A stretch of 23,707 nt of DNA from Bacteroidota bacterium (lineage in GTDB: Bacteria; Bacteroidota; Ignavibacteria; Ignavibacteriales; Melioribacteraceae). The stretch spans positions 1 through 23,707 of the forward strand of contig JAEXOD010000110.1 in the NCBI GenBank assembly GCA_023447335.1, given 5' to 3'. The notes below the pieces were generated by a model. That model saw nothing but the letters and a program-made list of their open reading frames with translations. It made no database searches and had not been told where the DNA came from. Shown piece by piece: positions 16,055-23,094 of the stretch. The translations under genes were made by a program, and so were the position numbers. Within the stretch, counting starts at the first letter, position 1. Each line of letters opens with the position of its first letter.

Positions 16055-16858
16055 TTATAACTTTACACCTTTTACTTTTTCAACCGCCTCATATAAATTA
16101 CGAACATTTACTTCATTATTTAATGCTTTTATCACAATATGATCAAACATTTCTCGTTCGTCGGGACTAATCTGCGGATTTCTTTTATAGTAAATTAATT
16201 TTAAGTTACTTCTTGATGAGTTTGCACGAATTTTTTGACCTAAAATAAATTCATTTAACAACGGTATGTTTTCGTTAAGCAAAATTGTTTTAGGCTTATC
16301 CGCCAAAAATAGTTTATATGCTTCAACACCGTTATCGGTTTCAATAACATTAAAGAACCGTTCAAACTTTAAGTGAAGAATTTTCCTTAAGTCAATTTCA
16401 AATCCGACTAACATTATGGATTCAGTTTCTTCAGGTTCGTAAATAGGCTGTGCCGGTCTTGATCCTTTTCTTTCTTCTTCTGTTTTTTTTATTCTTTCAA
16501 ATATTTCTTTTATTCTTAATATGGTTGTATCATAAATAAGAGGTTTTAACATATAATCAAAAACGCCTAACCTCATAATTTCTGCTACAATATTCTTCTC
16601 ACTCACCGCTGTTAGCATAATAACCGGCAAAGTTCTAGTTTCTGTATCCGAGCGTAATGCAGTTAATGTCTCAATACCGTTCATAACCGGCATAGTTATA
16701 TCTAAAAACAATACTTCAGGTCTAAAATCTTTCATCAAAGATAAAGCTTCTAAACCGTTTTTAGCCCATGCAACTTCACATTTAAATTTCTTACTAAGTA
16801 AACGGCTAATAAACATGTTTACGTTTTCGTCATCGTCAACAACAAGAACTCTAAACAT
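16055..16858 (-). CDS. Response regulator with a receiver and a degenerate second receiver domain
   Basis: The 267-residue protein starts with a canonical CheY-like receiver (about 1-120): acidic pocket D8-D10, phosphoacceptor D53 in FLDITMPVMNG, T83 in LTA and K105 in LKPL. After a charged, proline-containing linker (about 121-145), a second receiver-like domain occupies about 146-262. There the phosphoacceptor position is asparagine (LLNENIPLLN, N195) and the signalling Thr is replaced in LIYYK, while IVIKAL keeps a lysine at 244. This half is therefore a pseudoreceiver, probably used for dimerisation or partner binding. No DNA-binding or enzymatic output domain is present. GAGAGAG precedes the ATG. 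No histidine kinase is adjacent, so its partner is unknown. It lies 77 bases after the end of the interrupted pyruvate-kinase-like frame, on the same strand. Confidence 0.85.
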   Translation of the reverse strand: MFRVLVVDDDENVNMFISRLLSKKFKCEVAWAKNGLEALSLMKDFRPEVLFLDITMPVMNGIETLTALRSDTETRTLPVIMLTAVSEKNIVAEIMRLGVFDYMLKPLIYDTTILRIKEIFERIKKTEEERKGSRPAQPIYEPEETESIMLVGFEIDLRKILHLKFERFFNVIETDNGVEAYKLFLADKPKTILLNENIPLLNEFILGQKIRANSSRSNLKLIYYKRNPQISPDEREMFDHIVIKALNNEVNVRNLYEAVEKVKGVKL

Positions 16859-16935
16859 TATACTCTCTCAGTGAATAAATGAATATTTTTAAAAATAACA
16901 AAATATAAAAATAACAATTAATTACAATAAATGCA

Positions 16936-17148
16936 CTATTTTTTTAATGTATTAAACATTTCTAATTCAGGCAATAATGTTGTTTTCTTATCTTGATATT
17001 GTTCGGCATCCTTTAAAATCTCATTTAACAGTTGTACCGTTTTCACAATATGCGGACCTTTGTTTAACATCACACATTCGGCGCGTTCGCTTAATGCAGC
17101 ATCGGTTACTTCAGCTCTACTTGGTCTCCCTTTCTTAGCATGAGTTTA
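16936..17148 (-). pseudogene. Severed 3' end of the pyruvate-kinase-like gene, in frame after a TAA
   Basis: The TAA that ends the upstream frame is at 17148-17146. In the same frame, without a shift, 69 further sense codons follow before a TAG at 16938-16936. Their translation starts THAKKGRPSRAEVTDAA and contains RAECVMLNKGPHIVKT. These correspond to the conserved PTRAEVSD and DxVMLSxE segments that complete the TIM barrel in pyruvate kinases. The stop falls where the family has glutamate (TQ-V/M-L-E), so one G-to-T change (GAA to TAA) explains it. The tail has no start codon with a ribosome site near its beginning, so it is unlikely to be made separately. Sequencing error, recent nonsense mutation or readthrough remain possible. 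Confidence 0.85.
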
Positions 17149-18780
17149 AAATACCTGCGTAGCCCAAACGACCGGGATATGTACCGCCTCACATAAACAT
17201 AATAATTCTTCTTGTGCACGAGCCAAATTTTTCCAGCCTAACTCTATTGCTAAATCACCCCGTGCTATCATCACACCAATCGGTTTTCTTTGCATTGCCG
17301 CAAAAAGGATTTCCGGAAGATTTTTGAAGGCTTTTCTTGTTTCAATTTTAAGAATAACCCCTATATCTTTTCTATTTAGCTTATCTAATTCAGCAAATAA
17401 TTCTTCAACATCTTTGGCACAATTAACAAACGAAAAATTTACGACATCTGCATTTTTAACAATAAACCTTAAGTCTTCTTTATCTTTATCTGTTAACCCA
17501 CTAACAGATAAATTACTTTCAGGTAAATTAATACCCTTGTCTGCTTTTAGTTTTTCTCCTACTTCTTTAGCATAATCAATTTCGACAATTAATTTGTCAT
17601 CATATACTTCTTCAATGTGTCCTTCAATTTTTCCGTCATCAAAAACAATTAACTCGTCTTTTTTTACATCCGCAAAAATTTCCGGTAAAGTACAGGAAAC
17701 AAAAGCAGGTGAAATCACTTTCCCGTCATCATCATATTCTGCCGGCTTTCCTTCAACATTTTCTTTTAATAATATCAGCTTATCGCCCGGTTTTAATGTA
17801 ATATATTGTTCGATCGGTGTAAGTAACCCTACATTCCCTTTTATAATTTCATTTTCATCATCTAATAAAATTAATTCGGTTCCTGTTTCTATATATGCAC
17901 TATCATGTATTTTTATTAAAAAACCGAACTTATTTTGTTTTGATACCGTAAACTTTCTATGCTTTCCTCTAGTATCTGTAAAACGTATTGTCATTTTTGG
18001 TTTGATACACGCCAAAAATTCATTATTAACCGGTAAAACGAACGGATATTCTTCAGAAGGTAAAACATCCTTATCTGTTAATAATAGTGTACATGGTTCA
18101 ATCACATTTCCTTTTACATCTCTAACAGGCATAATATGAATAACTCTTGGACCTTCGATCATTTTACCCGTACGTAACTTTGGACCGCCTAAATCCATGC
18201 AAACTTTACAGGTTCTTCCGGTCTTTTTCCTAACTGCAGTAATTTGTTCTATTATCTTATACCAAACATCAATATTATCATGCGCACAGTTTATACGTGC
18301 GGCGCTCATTCCTGCGTTAATTAAATCCGGAATAATATTTTTATCATCAGCCGATTCTTTGGGTAAAGTTACCATTATTCTTGTTTTAGCATCTTTTACT
18401 TTTTTACCCAATAATAAATTAGTATGTTCGCGTATTAGTTTTGAAGATTTCTTTTTAGTTAAAATTTGTTTTGGTTTTGATTCTTTTTTCTGTTTGTTAA
18501 GTTTTCTAAGCAAATTTCTTACTGAGTAAATCGAATTTACAACATTGCTCTCAGCATTTGCCAACCTCGAAATACCTAACTCGCCTAATTTCACCTGTAA
18601 ATCTCTTAAATCATCTTCTCGTAAAGCTAAATAATGCAGAAAATTAATAGCCGATTTTTTGTAAACAGGGTCTATTTTTTCAATACTTTCAGAATATTGT
18701 AACTCATATTCTTTTGACTTAATTATAATACGGCTCAGAAGAGCCAACATTTCTTCAATTTTTTTCTTTTTTAGTTTCAT
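17146..18780 (-). CDS. pyk: Pyruvate-kinase-like protein, prematurely terminated by in-frame TAA
   Basis: The 544-residue open part has an N-terminal helical extension of about 130 residues rich in lysine and leucine. Then comes the pyruvate kinase barrel, starting TRIMVTLPKESADD and continuing with ARINCAHDN and VCMDLGGPKLRTGKM. The B domain is expanded, and the active-site strands are VILKIETRKAF and MIARGDLAIELGW. It ends at PVVWATQVF, just before the last barrel strand. Pyruvate kinases convert phosphoenolpyruvate and ADP to pyruvate and ATP. This long-N-terminus subclass lacks the C-terminal allosteric domain and is known from cyanobacteria and planctomycetes, as recalled. A product stopping at 17146 would miss essential parts of the barrel and is predicted inactive unless the stop is read through or is an error. 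The start ATG at 18780 has no strong ribosome site. It is divergent from the virK-like gene. Confidence 0.85.
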   Translation of the reverse strand: MKLKKKKIEEMLALLSRIIIKSKEYELQYSESIEKIDPVYKKSAINFLHYLALREDDLRDLQVKLGELGISRLANAESNVVNSIYSVRNLLRKLNKQKKESKPKQILTKKKSSKLIREHTNLLLGKKVKDAKTRIMVTLPKESADDKNIIPDLINAGMSAARINCAHDNIDVWYKIIEQITAVRKKTGRTCKVCMDLGGPKLRTGKMIEGPRVIHIMPVRDVKGNVIEPCTLLLTDKDVLPSEEYPFVLPVNNEFLACIKPKMTIRFTDTRGKHRKFTVSKQNKFGFLIKIHDSAYIETGTELILLDDENEIIKGNVGLLTPIEQYITLKPGDKLILLKENVEGKPAEYDDDGKVISPAFVSCTLPEIFADVKKDELIVFDDGKIEGHIEEVYDDKLIVEIDYAKEVGEKLKADKGINLPESNLSVSGLTDKDKEDLRFIVKNADVVNFSFVNCAKDVEELFAELDKLNRKDIGVILKIETRKAFKNLPEILFAAMQRKPIGVMIARGDLAIELGWKNLARAQEELLCLCEAVHIPVVWATQVF

Positions 18781-18873
18781 ATTAGTATTAAATTTGTTTA
18801 TTATTTAAAATAATGTTTTTTTTGTAATTCTACAATTTTATTAGATTTATCCGCAACTTTTTAATGAGGTAAT

Positions 18874-19341
18874 ATGAAAAATCTATTGTTTTTATTGGTT
18901 TTTGTAACATCTTCGTGCTTTATTTACTCACAAGAAAATCAGATTAAAAATTTTGATTCATTAATGGAATCCTTAAATAACGGTAAAGACGTTAAAGCAG
19001 TTATTCATTATGCTAAATGTAAATTAATAATTGATAGTGTTGAAACCGAGGCACCCGAAGCGATTGGCGGAATGTTATTAAATACATTTGAATACTTTGC
19101 AAAAATGAGCATTAATAACCCCAAAGCTTTTGTAACTACAAGCGAAACAGTTCTAATTACTCATAGAAAACGCGGGTTTGTTTATAATTACGTAAAAATT
19201 AAAATTTATGATGATAATAAAGTAGAAATTATTGCCAAATATCTATTGCCAAATACTTTAGAAGTTGTTATGGATGAAACATTTTATGCCGAAATTAATG
19301 ACGGCTCAAACGATCAAGGGGTTTTTCTATATGCAGACTAG
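18874..19341 (+). CDS. VirK-family secreted protein
   Basis: The 155-residue protein has an N-terminal signal peptide (about 1-20, MKNLLFLLVFV to IYSQ) and a compact domain matching the VirK family by recall. The matching segments are DSLMESLNNGKDVKAVIHYAKC, then EAIGGMLLNTFEYF, NPKAFVTTSETVLITH, VYNYVKIKIYDDNKVEIIAKYL and VVMDETFYAEI at the end. The family is named after an Agrobacterium vir-regulon gene, but its biochemical role is not known. A good ribosome site (GAGGT) precedes the ATG by five bases. A TTTG at 18821-18824 and TAGATTTA at 18842-18849, 17 bases apart, resemble a Bacteroidota-type promoter. The stop codon overlaps the start of the HD-hydrolase gene by 11 bases, so the two are translationally coupled. 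Confidence 0.85.
   Translation: MKNLLFLLVFVTSSCFIYSQENQIKNFDSLMESLNNGKDVKAVIHYAKCKLIIDSVETEAPEAIGGMLLNTFEYFAKMSINNPKAFVTTSETVLITHRKRGFVYNYVKIKIYDDNKVEIIAKYLLPNTLEVVMDETFYAEINDGSNDQGVFLYAD
19316..19321 (+). promoter_or_regulatory. Ribosome binding site inside virK-like gene, setting the HD-gene start
   Basis: AAGGGG lies nine bases upstream of the ATG at 19331. It supports that start over an in-frame TTG at 19265, which would add 22 residues encoded entirely within the virK-like gene. Confidence 0.65.
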
Positions 19342-20002
19342 TTTGAATATTGTAGAAAAAACTATAGAATTAATTAAGACTAAATTTACCGATGAGTATA
19401 GCGGACATGACATTTGGCATATTCTGCGCGTTAGGAATACAGCTCTAGAAATTCATAAATACGAAGGAGGCAACAAGTTTATTATAGAAATGGCTGCTTT
19501 ATTACATGATATTGCTGACGCAAAATTTTATAACGGCGACATAAACATTGGTGCAAAAAAAACTATCGAATGGTTGAATAATTTCGACATTAATGAAAAT
19601 GATAAATTACATATTGCCGATATTGTGAAAAACATTTCATTCAAAGGTAAAGCTGAAAAAAACCAATCATTAAGTTTAGAAGGTCAGATTGTTCAAGATG
19701 CGGACAGACTGGATGCTATTGGTGCGATTGGCATTGCTAGAGTATTTGCTTATTCCGGTGCATCCGGAAGACTTATTTATGACCCGACTGAACAACCTAT
19801 TAAAAATCATACAACCGAGTCTTACTTCAAAAATAAAAACACGGCAATAAATCACTTTTACGAAAAGCTACTTTTACTAAAAGATTTAATGAACACTAAC
19901 AAAGGAAAACACCTTGCAGAGATAAGACACAATTTTATGCTTTCTTATTTAGAACAATTTTATTCGGAAATAGGAGATTTGTCAACTTTTAATAAAATCT
20001 AG
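19331..20002 (+). CDS. HD-domain phosphohydrolase
   Basis: From the ATG at 19331 the protein has 223 residues and is a small HD-superfamily metal-dependent phosphohydrolase. The ligand set is visible as HDIWHILRV (26-34, histidine at 26 or 30), ALLHDIADAKF with H59-D60, and VQDADRLDAIGAIGIARVF with D123. The pattern fits the YedJ-like subgroup of stand-alone HD proteins, whose substrates (nucleotides or other phosphate esters) are not settled. The C-terminal part is helical (HFYEKLLLLKDLMNT). It has no signal peptide, so it acts in the cytoplasm, while its overlapping upstream partner is exported. That pairing is unexplained and may reflect shared expression only. No terminator is seen directly after it. 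The next 480 bases are a repeat mosaic. Confidence 0.9.
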   Translation: MQTSLNIVEKTIELIKTKFTDEYSGHDIWHILRVRNTALEIHKYEGGNKFIIEMAALLHDIADAKFYNGDINIGAKKTIEWLNNFDINENDKLHIADIVKNISFKGKAEKNQSLSLEGQIVQDADRLDAIGAIGIARVFAYSGASGRLIYDPTEQPIKNHTTESYFKNKNTAINHFYEKLLLLKDLMNTNKGKHLAEIRHNFMLSYLEQFYSEIGDLSTFNKI

Positions 20003-20038
20003 TTTTCTCAACTTTATTCAAATCATGTTTTTTCAATA

Positions 20039-20095
20039 TTTTGAACCAAGATTTTCAAGATGAAAGAAGGATTTACGGGATAAACCCAATTATTT
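20039..20095 (+). repeat. 57-bp direct repeat, copy 1
   Basis: This 57-base segment begins TTTTGAACCAAGATTTTC and ends CCAATTATTT. It matches copy 2 at 20384-20440 in 54 of 57 positions, counted by eye. It resembles the dispersed 'gaaccaagattttcaggatgaaaggatttacaggat' type repeat that recurs between genes in several environmental bacterial genomes; that resemblance is from memory. Confidence 0.85.
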
Positions 20096-20209
20096 GTCTT
20101 AAATCTAATATCTCACATCTATCGTCTAATATCTAACGTTTTTCAGCTCCGTAGGGGCGATATTTTTGTAACCTGCTGCACCTCACAAAAAAAACTTTAA
20201 ATTTGGACG

Positions 20210-20299
20210 TATATATTCCCTATAAATAGCTTCATGGGTTTAGTCAATACCTCGCCTGAATAAATCCAAGGGTTGCGAGTTTGTTGCAGGGAATATATA
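20210..20299. repeat. Foldback element with 12-bp perfect terminal inverted repeats
   Basis: TATATATTCCCT (20210-20221) and AGGGAATATATA (20288-20299) are perfect 12-base inverted arms. Inside them TGGGTTTA/TAAATCCA (20235-20242 and 20261-20268, one mismatch) and CTCGC/GCGAG (20251-20255 and 20275-20279) could pair as alternative inner stems. The 90-base unit could be a structured RNA or a small non-autonomous element. No transposase is nearby. Confidence 0.55.
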
Positions 20300-20343
20300 T
20301 TATTTCTTGTTAGTTTTTATAAGTATGCATTCGTTTCAAATTC

Positions 20344-20367
20344 AGCCAATTCCTTCAGGGATTGGCT
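20344..20367. repeat. REP-like hairpin
   Basis: AGCCAATTCC (20344-20353) and GGGATTGGCT (20358-20367) pair over ten positions with one G-T wobble around a TTCA loop. No T-run follows on either strand, so it is a palindromic repeat rather than a terminator. Confidence 0.55.
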
Positions 20368-20383
20368 CACAAATAGATTATCC

Positions 20384-20440
20384 TTTTGAACCAAGATTTT
20401 CAGGATGAAAGAAGGATTTACAGGATAAAACCAATTATTT
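20384..20440 (+). repeat. 57-bp direct repeat, copy 2
   Basis: The second copy of the 57-base repeat lies 345 bases from copy 1 in the same orientation and differs at three positions. The ends of both copies coincide with changes in sequence character, which marks the limits of the mosaic. Confidence 0.85.
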
Positions 20441-20482
20441 AACATTCAACCTTTAACATTCAACATTATATATTTAACACTA

Positions 20483-21442
20483 TTAAAACGGAAGTTTTCC
20501 CAAATCAACATTTCCGCCGGATAAAATTAACCCGATAGTTTTACCGTTAAACTTTTCTCTATGTTCAAGTAAAACCGCTAACGGAACCGCTCCGGAAGGT
20601 TCTACGACAATTTTTAATCTTTGATATATTAGTTTCATTGCTTCAATAATATTTTCTTCGCTAACCGTTAAAATATTAAACACGTTTTGTTTAATAATTC
20701 CAAAAGGTTTATCACCTAAAGAAGTTAATAAACCGTCTGCAATAGTTTTAGGTTCAACAGATGGATAAATTACACCGTCTTTAAATGACCGAGCCGCATC
20801 ATCAGCTCCTTTAGGTTCACATCCTATAACTTTTGTTTTTGAAGAAAAATATTTACACGCCAAAGAAGTTCCGCTTAATAATCCGCCGCCCCCTACAGGT
20901 GTTAAAAGAAAGTCTAAAAACTCAACATCTTCAATCAATTCTTTAGCAGCCGTACTTTGCCCGGCAATAACCGTATAATTGTTATAGGGGTGAACCTCTA
21001 CGGCACCGGTTTTTTCAATCACTTGTCTTAAAGTTTCTTCTCTTGAAGCTAAGTTTGGTTCGCAAAAAATAATCTCGCCGCCATAATTTTTAACCGCATT
21101 CTTCTTAATTTCGGGTGCCGTATGCGGCATAACGATATATGCTTTTACACCTCTTAGTTTGGCAGCTAAAGAAAGAGCCGCTGCATGATTACCGGATGAA
21201 TGTGTAGCAACCCCTTGCTGTTTTTCCTCGTATGTTAAAGTTAATAAAGCATTAGTTGCTCCTCTAAACTTAAAAGCCCCTATTTTTTGCATGTTTTCAC
21301 ATTTAAAATAGACTTTACCCCCTATAATTTCATTTATTGATTCGGAGGTTAAAATTGGTGTTTTATGTATAAACGAGCGGATTACATTGTGAACAGAAAT
21401 TAATTCGGGTAGTATTGGTATTGTATTAAGCTCTTTTATCAT
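20483..21442 (-). CDS. PLP-dependent serine/threonine dehydratase family protein
   Basis: The 319-residue enzyme belongs to the fold type II PLP family. The Schiff-base lysine is K58 in KIGAFKFRGA, the substrate loop is SSGNHAAAL (82-90), the phosphate-binding loop is VGGGGLLSG (183-191), and ILSGGNVDL closes the protein. It has no C-terminal ACT domain, unlike biosynthetic IlvA. It is close in length and motif to catabolic threonine/serine dehydratases, serine racemase and threo-3-hydroxyaspartate ammonia-lyase, and sequence alone does not separate these. The start ATG at 21442 follows GGAG by seven bases and overlaps the 3' end of the TetR-family gene by 17 bases, so translation is probably coupled. 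It is the last gene of the CPBP-TetR-dehydratase run, and no terminator is visible after it. Confidence 0.9.
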   Translation of the reverse strand: MIKELNTIPILPELISVHNVIRSFIHKTPILTSESINEIIGGKVYFKCENMQKIGAFKFRGATNALLTLTYEEKQQGVATHSSGNHAAALSLAAKLRGVKAYIVMPHTAPEIKKNAVKNYGGEIIFCEPNLASREETLRQVIEKTGAVEVHPYNNYTVIAGQSTAAKELIEDVEFLDFLLTPVGGGGLLSGTSLACKYFSSKTKVIGCEPKGADDAARSFKDGVIYPSVEPKTIADGLLTSLGDKPFGIIKQNVFNILTVSEENIIEAMKLIYQRLKIVVEPSGAVPLAVLLEHREKFNGKTIGLILSGGNVDLGKLPF

Positions 21443-22049
21443 TGGGATACTCCGCTTTTATGGTAAGCCAAAAATAATCTATAAATTCATCAATTTTAGT
21501 AACGGCAAGTAAAACGTTTCTTTTTTCGTAATTCATTAAAAATTCAATACGAATCATATAAATATAAGATACAAATATATCTGCGGCAAGTGAGGGATTA
21601 AATTTTCTAATAAGCTCGTTTTTTTGTAATTCCGTAAAAATAAAAGTCCAAATTCTTTTAGTATCTTCTAAAAGTTGGTTTAAGGATACAGGGAAATCCC
21701 CTGCATTTTTAGCTTGTTCGGTAACAATTATTTTAAAAAATTCGGAATCCTCTTTTTCCTGCCAATAATCAACAAGCTTAAAAGTATAACTTTTTAAAAA
21801 ATTCTTGGGATTAGCAATTTCATCCAGTAAATCATCGGTAAATATCTTTACTCCTACAGAGCCTGATTTATAATTATCAATCAGCTCTTTCATTATTTCT
21901 TTTTTAGAATCGAAATGATTATAAATAGCACTTTCCCTTATATTTGCTTTAGCGGCTATTTCACGAATAGAAGTTTCGGTATATCCTTGTTTAGCAAAAA
22001 GTTCTAACGAAATAAGCAAAATTTGCTTTTTCCTTTCACCGTGTTTCAT
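21426..22049 (-). CDS. TetR/AcrR-family transcriptional regulator
   Basis: The 207-residue protein starts with the TetR helix-turn-helix domain: ILLISLELFAKQGYTETSIREIAAKANIRESAIYNHF covers residues about 10-46, with the recognition helix in the RESAIYNHF segment. The remaining about 150 residues are an all-helical ligand-binding domain without recognisable specificity. The gene starts 15 bases after the CPBP protease gene and overlaps the dehydratase gene by 17 bases. Its 3' location makes simple divergent control of a neighbour unlikely, although it could autoregulate the operon. It is also the only TetR-type regulator in the window and is therefore a candidate, on no stronger ground, for the operator at 2008-2039. 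The ATG has no strong Shine-Dalgarno site. Confidence 0.93.
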   Translation of the reverse strand: MKHGERKKQILLISLELFAKQGYTETSIREIAAKANIRESAIYNHFDSKKEIMKELIDNYKSGSVGVKIFTDDLLDEIANPKNFLKSYTFKLVDYWQEKEDSEFFKIIVTEQAKNAGDFPVSLNQLLEDTKRIWTFIFTELQKNELIRKFNPSLAADIFVSYIYMIRIEFLMNYEKRNVLLAVTKIDEFIDYFWLTIKAEYPNDKRA

Positions 22050-22064
22050 GTTTTACTTTTTTAA

Positions 22065-23006
22065 TTAAAGATAAAAATTAATAATAGAAGAATTAATGTT
22101 TGCAAAGTTATTAATTTTTTTTGACTTATTTACCTGAGAAATAATAAAAACCCAAATTAAACCGATAATTACGGATAAAAGTATAACTAGCCCCCCTTCA
22201 GGACCAAAATTTCCGCCGGCAATTGATTTGTCACTTAAATATTTTGTATCTAAAAAAGAAACCATAGGAGTAAATCCGCTCACATTTAAACCAAAAAACT
22301 GAGCTTGGGTAAAATTCCATGCAAAATGTAATCCAATAGGTAAAGCAAGCGAACCGGTTGAAACAAATGCGTAACCGTATAGCAGCCCGATAAAAGCTAA
22401 ATTAACAGAACTAATAATTGTGGCATTAAAATTAAAATAATGCAAAAGACCAAATAAAGCCGATGTTATTATAAGTCCTAAATAAATTGAAAAATTTGGT
22501 TTTTGATTTTTAGTATAAATTGTTTCAGATAAATTGGTTAACAAATAGCCCCTAACATAAATTTCTTCGTTAACCGCAACGGCAAAAAAGCCGATTAAGC
22601 GTACTAATATTTTGCCCAAAAACACAAATATATTCTCATCCTTAATCCCAACGCTTATATAAACATTGGTAAACATAAACAATATTAAAAAATTTAGGGC
22701 AATAAGAATAAATCCTATCGCAATTCCTATACCAAGCTGTTTAAACCAAACCGAATTAACATTTAGCAATGTTCTCTTTATATTTCGCTTATCTAAATAC
22801 TTTGAAGCACTAAAAATAATAAGACATACTAAAAAACAGGAGATCAATTCATCAACTACGGTAAACAAAAAATCATCCTGAATATAGTTTGCTACTTTAG
22901 ACGAGACAGTATATGCCGTAAAAACCAAAATACTAACAAAAAGCAAACGTAGATATCCCCTTAAACGTTTTTCATTATTGTTCCAGAATATATAAAAAGG
23001 GGACAT
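22065..23006 (-). CDS. CPBP-family intramembrane metalloprotease
   Basis: The 313-residue protein has about eight hydrophobic segments and the CPBP (CAAX protease and bacteriocin-processing) motifs. These are EE at 147-148 with R152 (NEEIYVRG), the second motif FGLLHYFN with H189, and HFAWN with H227 and N231. Members are zinc-type or glutamate-dependent proteases inside the membrane that process prenylated or bacteriocin-like substrates, or act in immunity and stress. The actual substrate here is unknown. AAGG precedes the ATG by about six bases. It is the first gene of a minus-strand run with the TetR regulator and dehydratase. A perfect 18-base CRP-type palindrome is centred about 80 bases upstream of its start. 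Confidence 0.92.
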   Translation of the reverse strand: MSPFYIFWNNNEKRLRGYLRLLFVSILVFTAYTVSSKVANYIQDDFLFTVVDELISCFLVCLIIFSASKYLDKRNIKRTLLNVNSVWFKQLGIGIAIGFILIALNFLILFMFTNVYISVGIKDENIFVFLGKILVRLIGFFAVAVNEEIYVRGYLLTNLSETIYTKNQKPNFSIYLGLIITSALFGLLHYFNFNATIISSVNLAFIGLLYGYAFVSTGSLALPIGLHFAWNFTQAQFFGLNVSGFTPMVSFLDTKYLSDKSIAGGNFGPEGGLVILLSVIIGLIWVFIISQVNKSKKINNFANINSSIINFYL

Positions 23007-23076
23007 TTAATACCTTAAAAGTTAAGATACTAAATATCCCAAATTATTTATTAAAAATACAGAAAAAAATTTTAGT

Positions 23077-23094
23077 ATGTGATATATATCACAT
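23077..23094. promoter_or_regulatory. CRP/FNR-family operator candidate
   Basis: ATGTGATATATATCACAT is a perfect 18-base palindrome containing TGTGA-N6-TCACA, the consensus of CRP-type regulators. It lies in the 87-base gap between the valS stop codon and the CPBP protease gene, about 70-88 bases upstream of the latter's start, a good position for activation. It could alternatively form a weak AU-rich hairpin behind valS. The T-run that would be needed lies about eight bases further on, so the operator reading is preferred. Confidence 0.55.

Larger units (their letters stand above)
20096..20383. repeat. Composite of short dispersed-type repeat modules
   Basis: No gene is visible in the 480-base gap 20003-20482. 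Between the direct repeats lie four modules. One is a degenerate tandem of TCTAATATCT-like units (about 20103-20137). One is a module with AGCTCCGTAGGGGCGATAT (20145-20163). One is a foldback module (20210-20299), and the last is a GC-containing hairpin (20344-20367). Beyond copy 2 a short ACATTCAAC-type tandem leads to 20470. The make-up suggests non-coding mobile or REP-like fragments collected at a safe intergenic site. Confidence 0.6.

Noticed and set aside
17146..17148. Recoding of the in-frame stop (selenocysteine, pyrrolysine or alternative code)
   Set aside because: The codon is TAA, which is not used for either amino acid, and several neighbouring intact genes end in TAA. Nonsense mutation, error or readthrough is simpler.
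20039..20440. CRISPR array
   Set aside because: There are only two 57-base copies 345 bases apart, with no regularly spaced short repeats and no cas genes.
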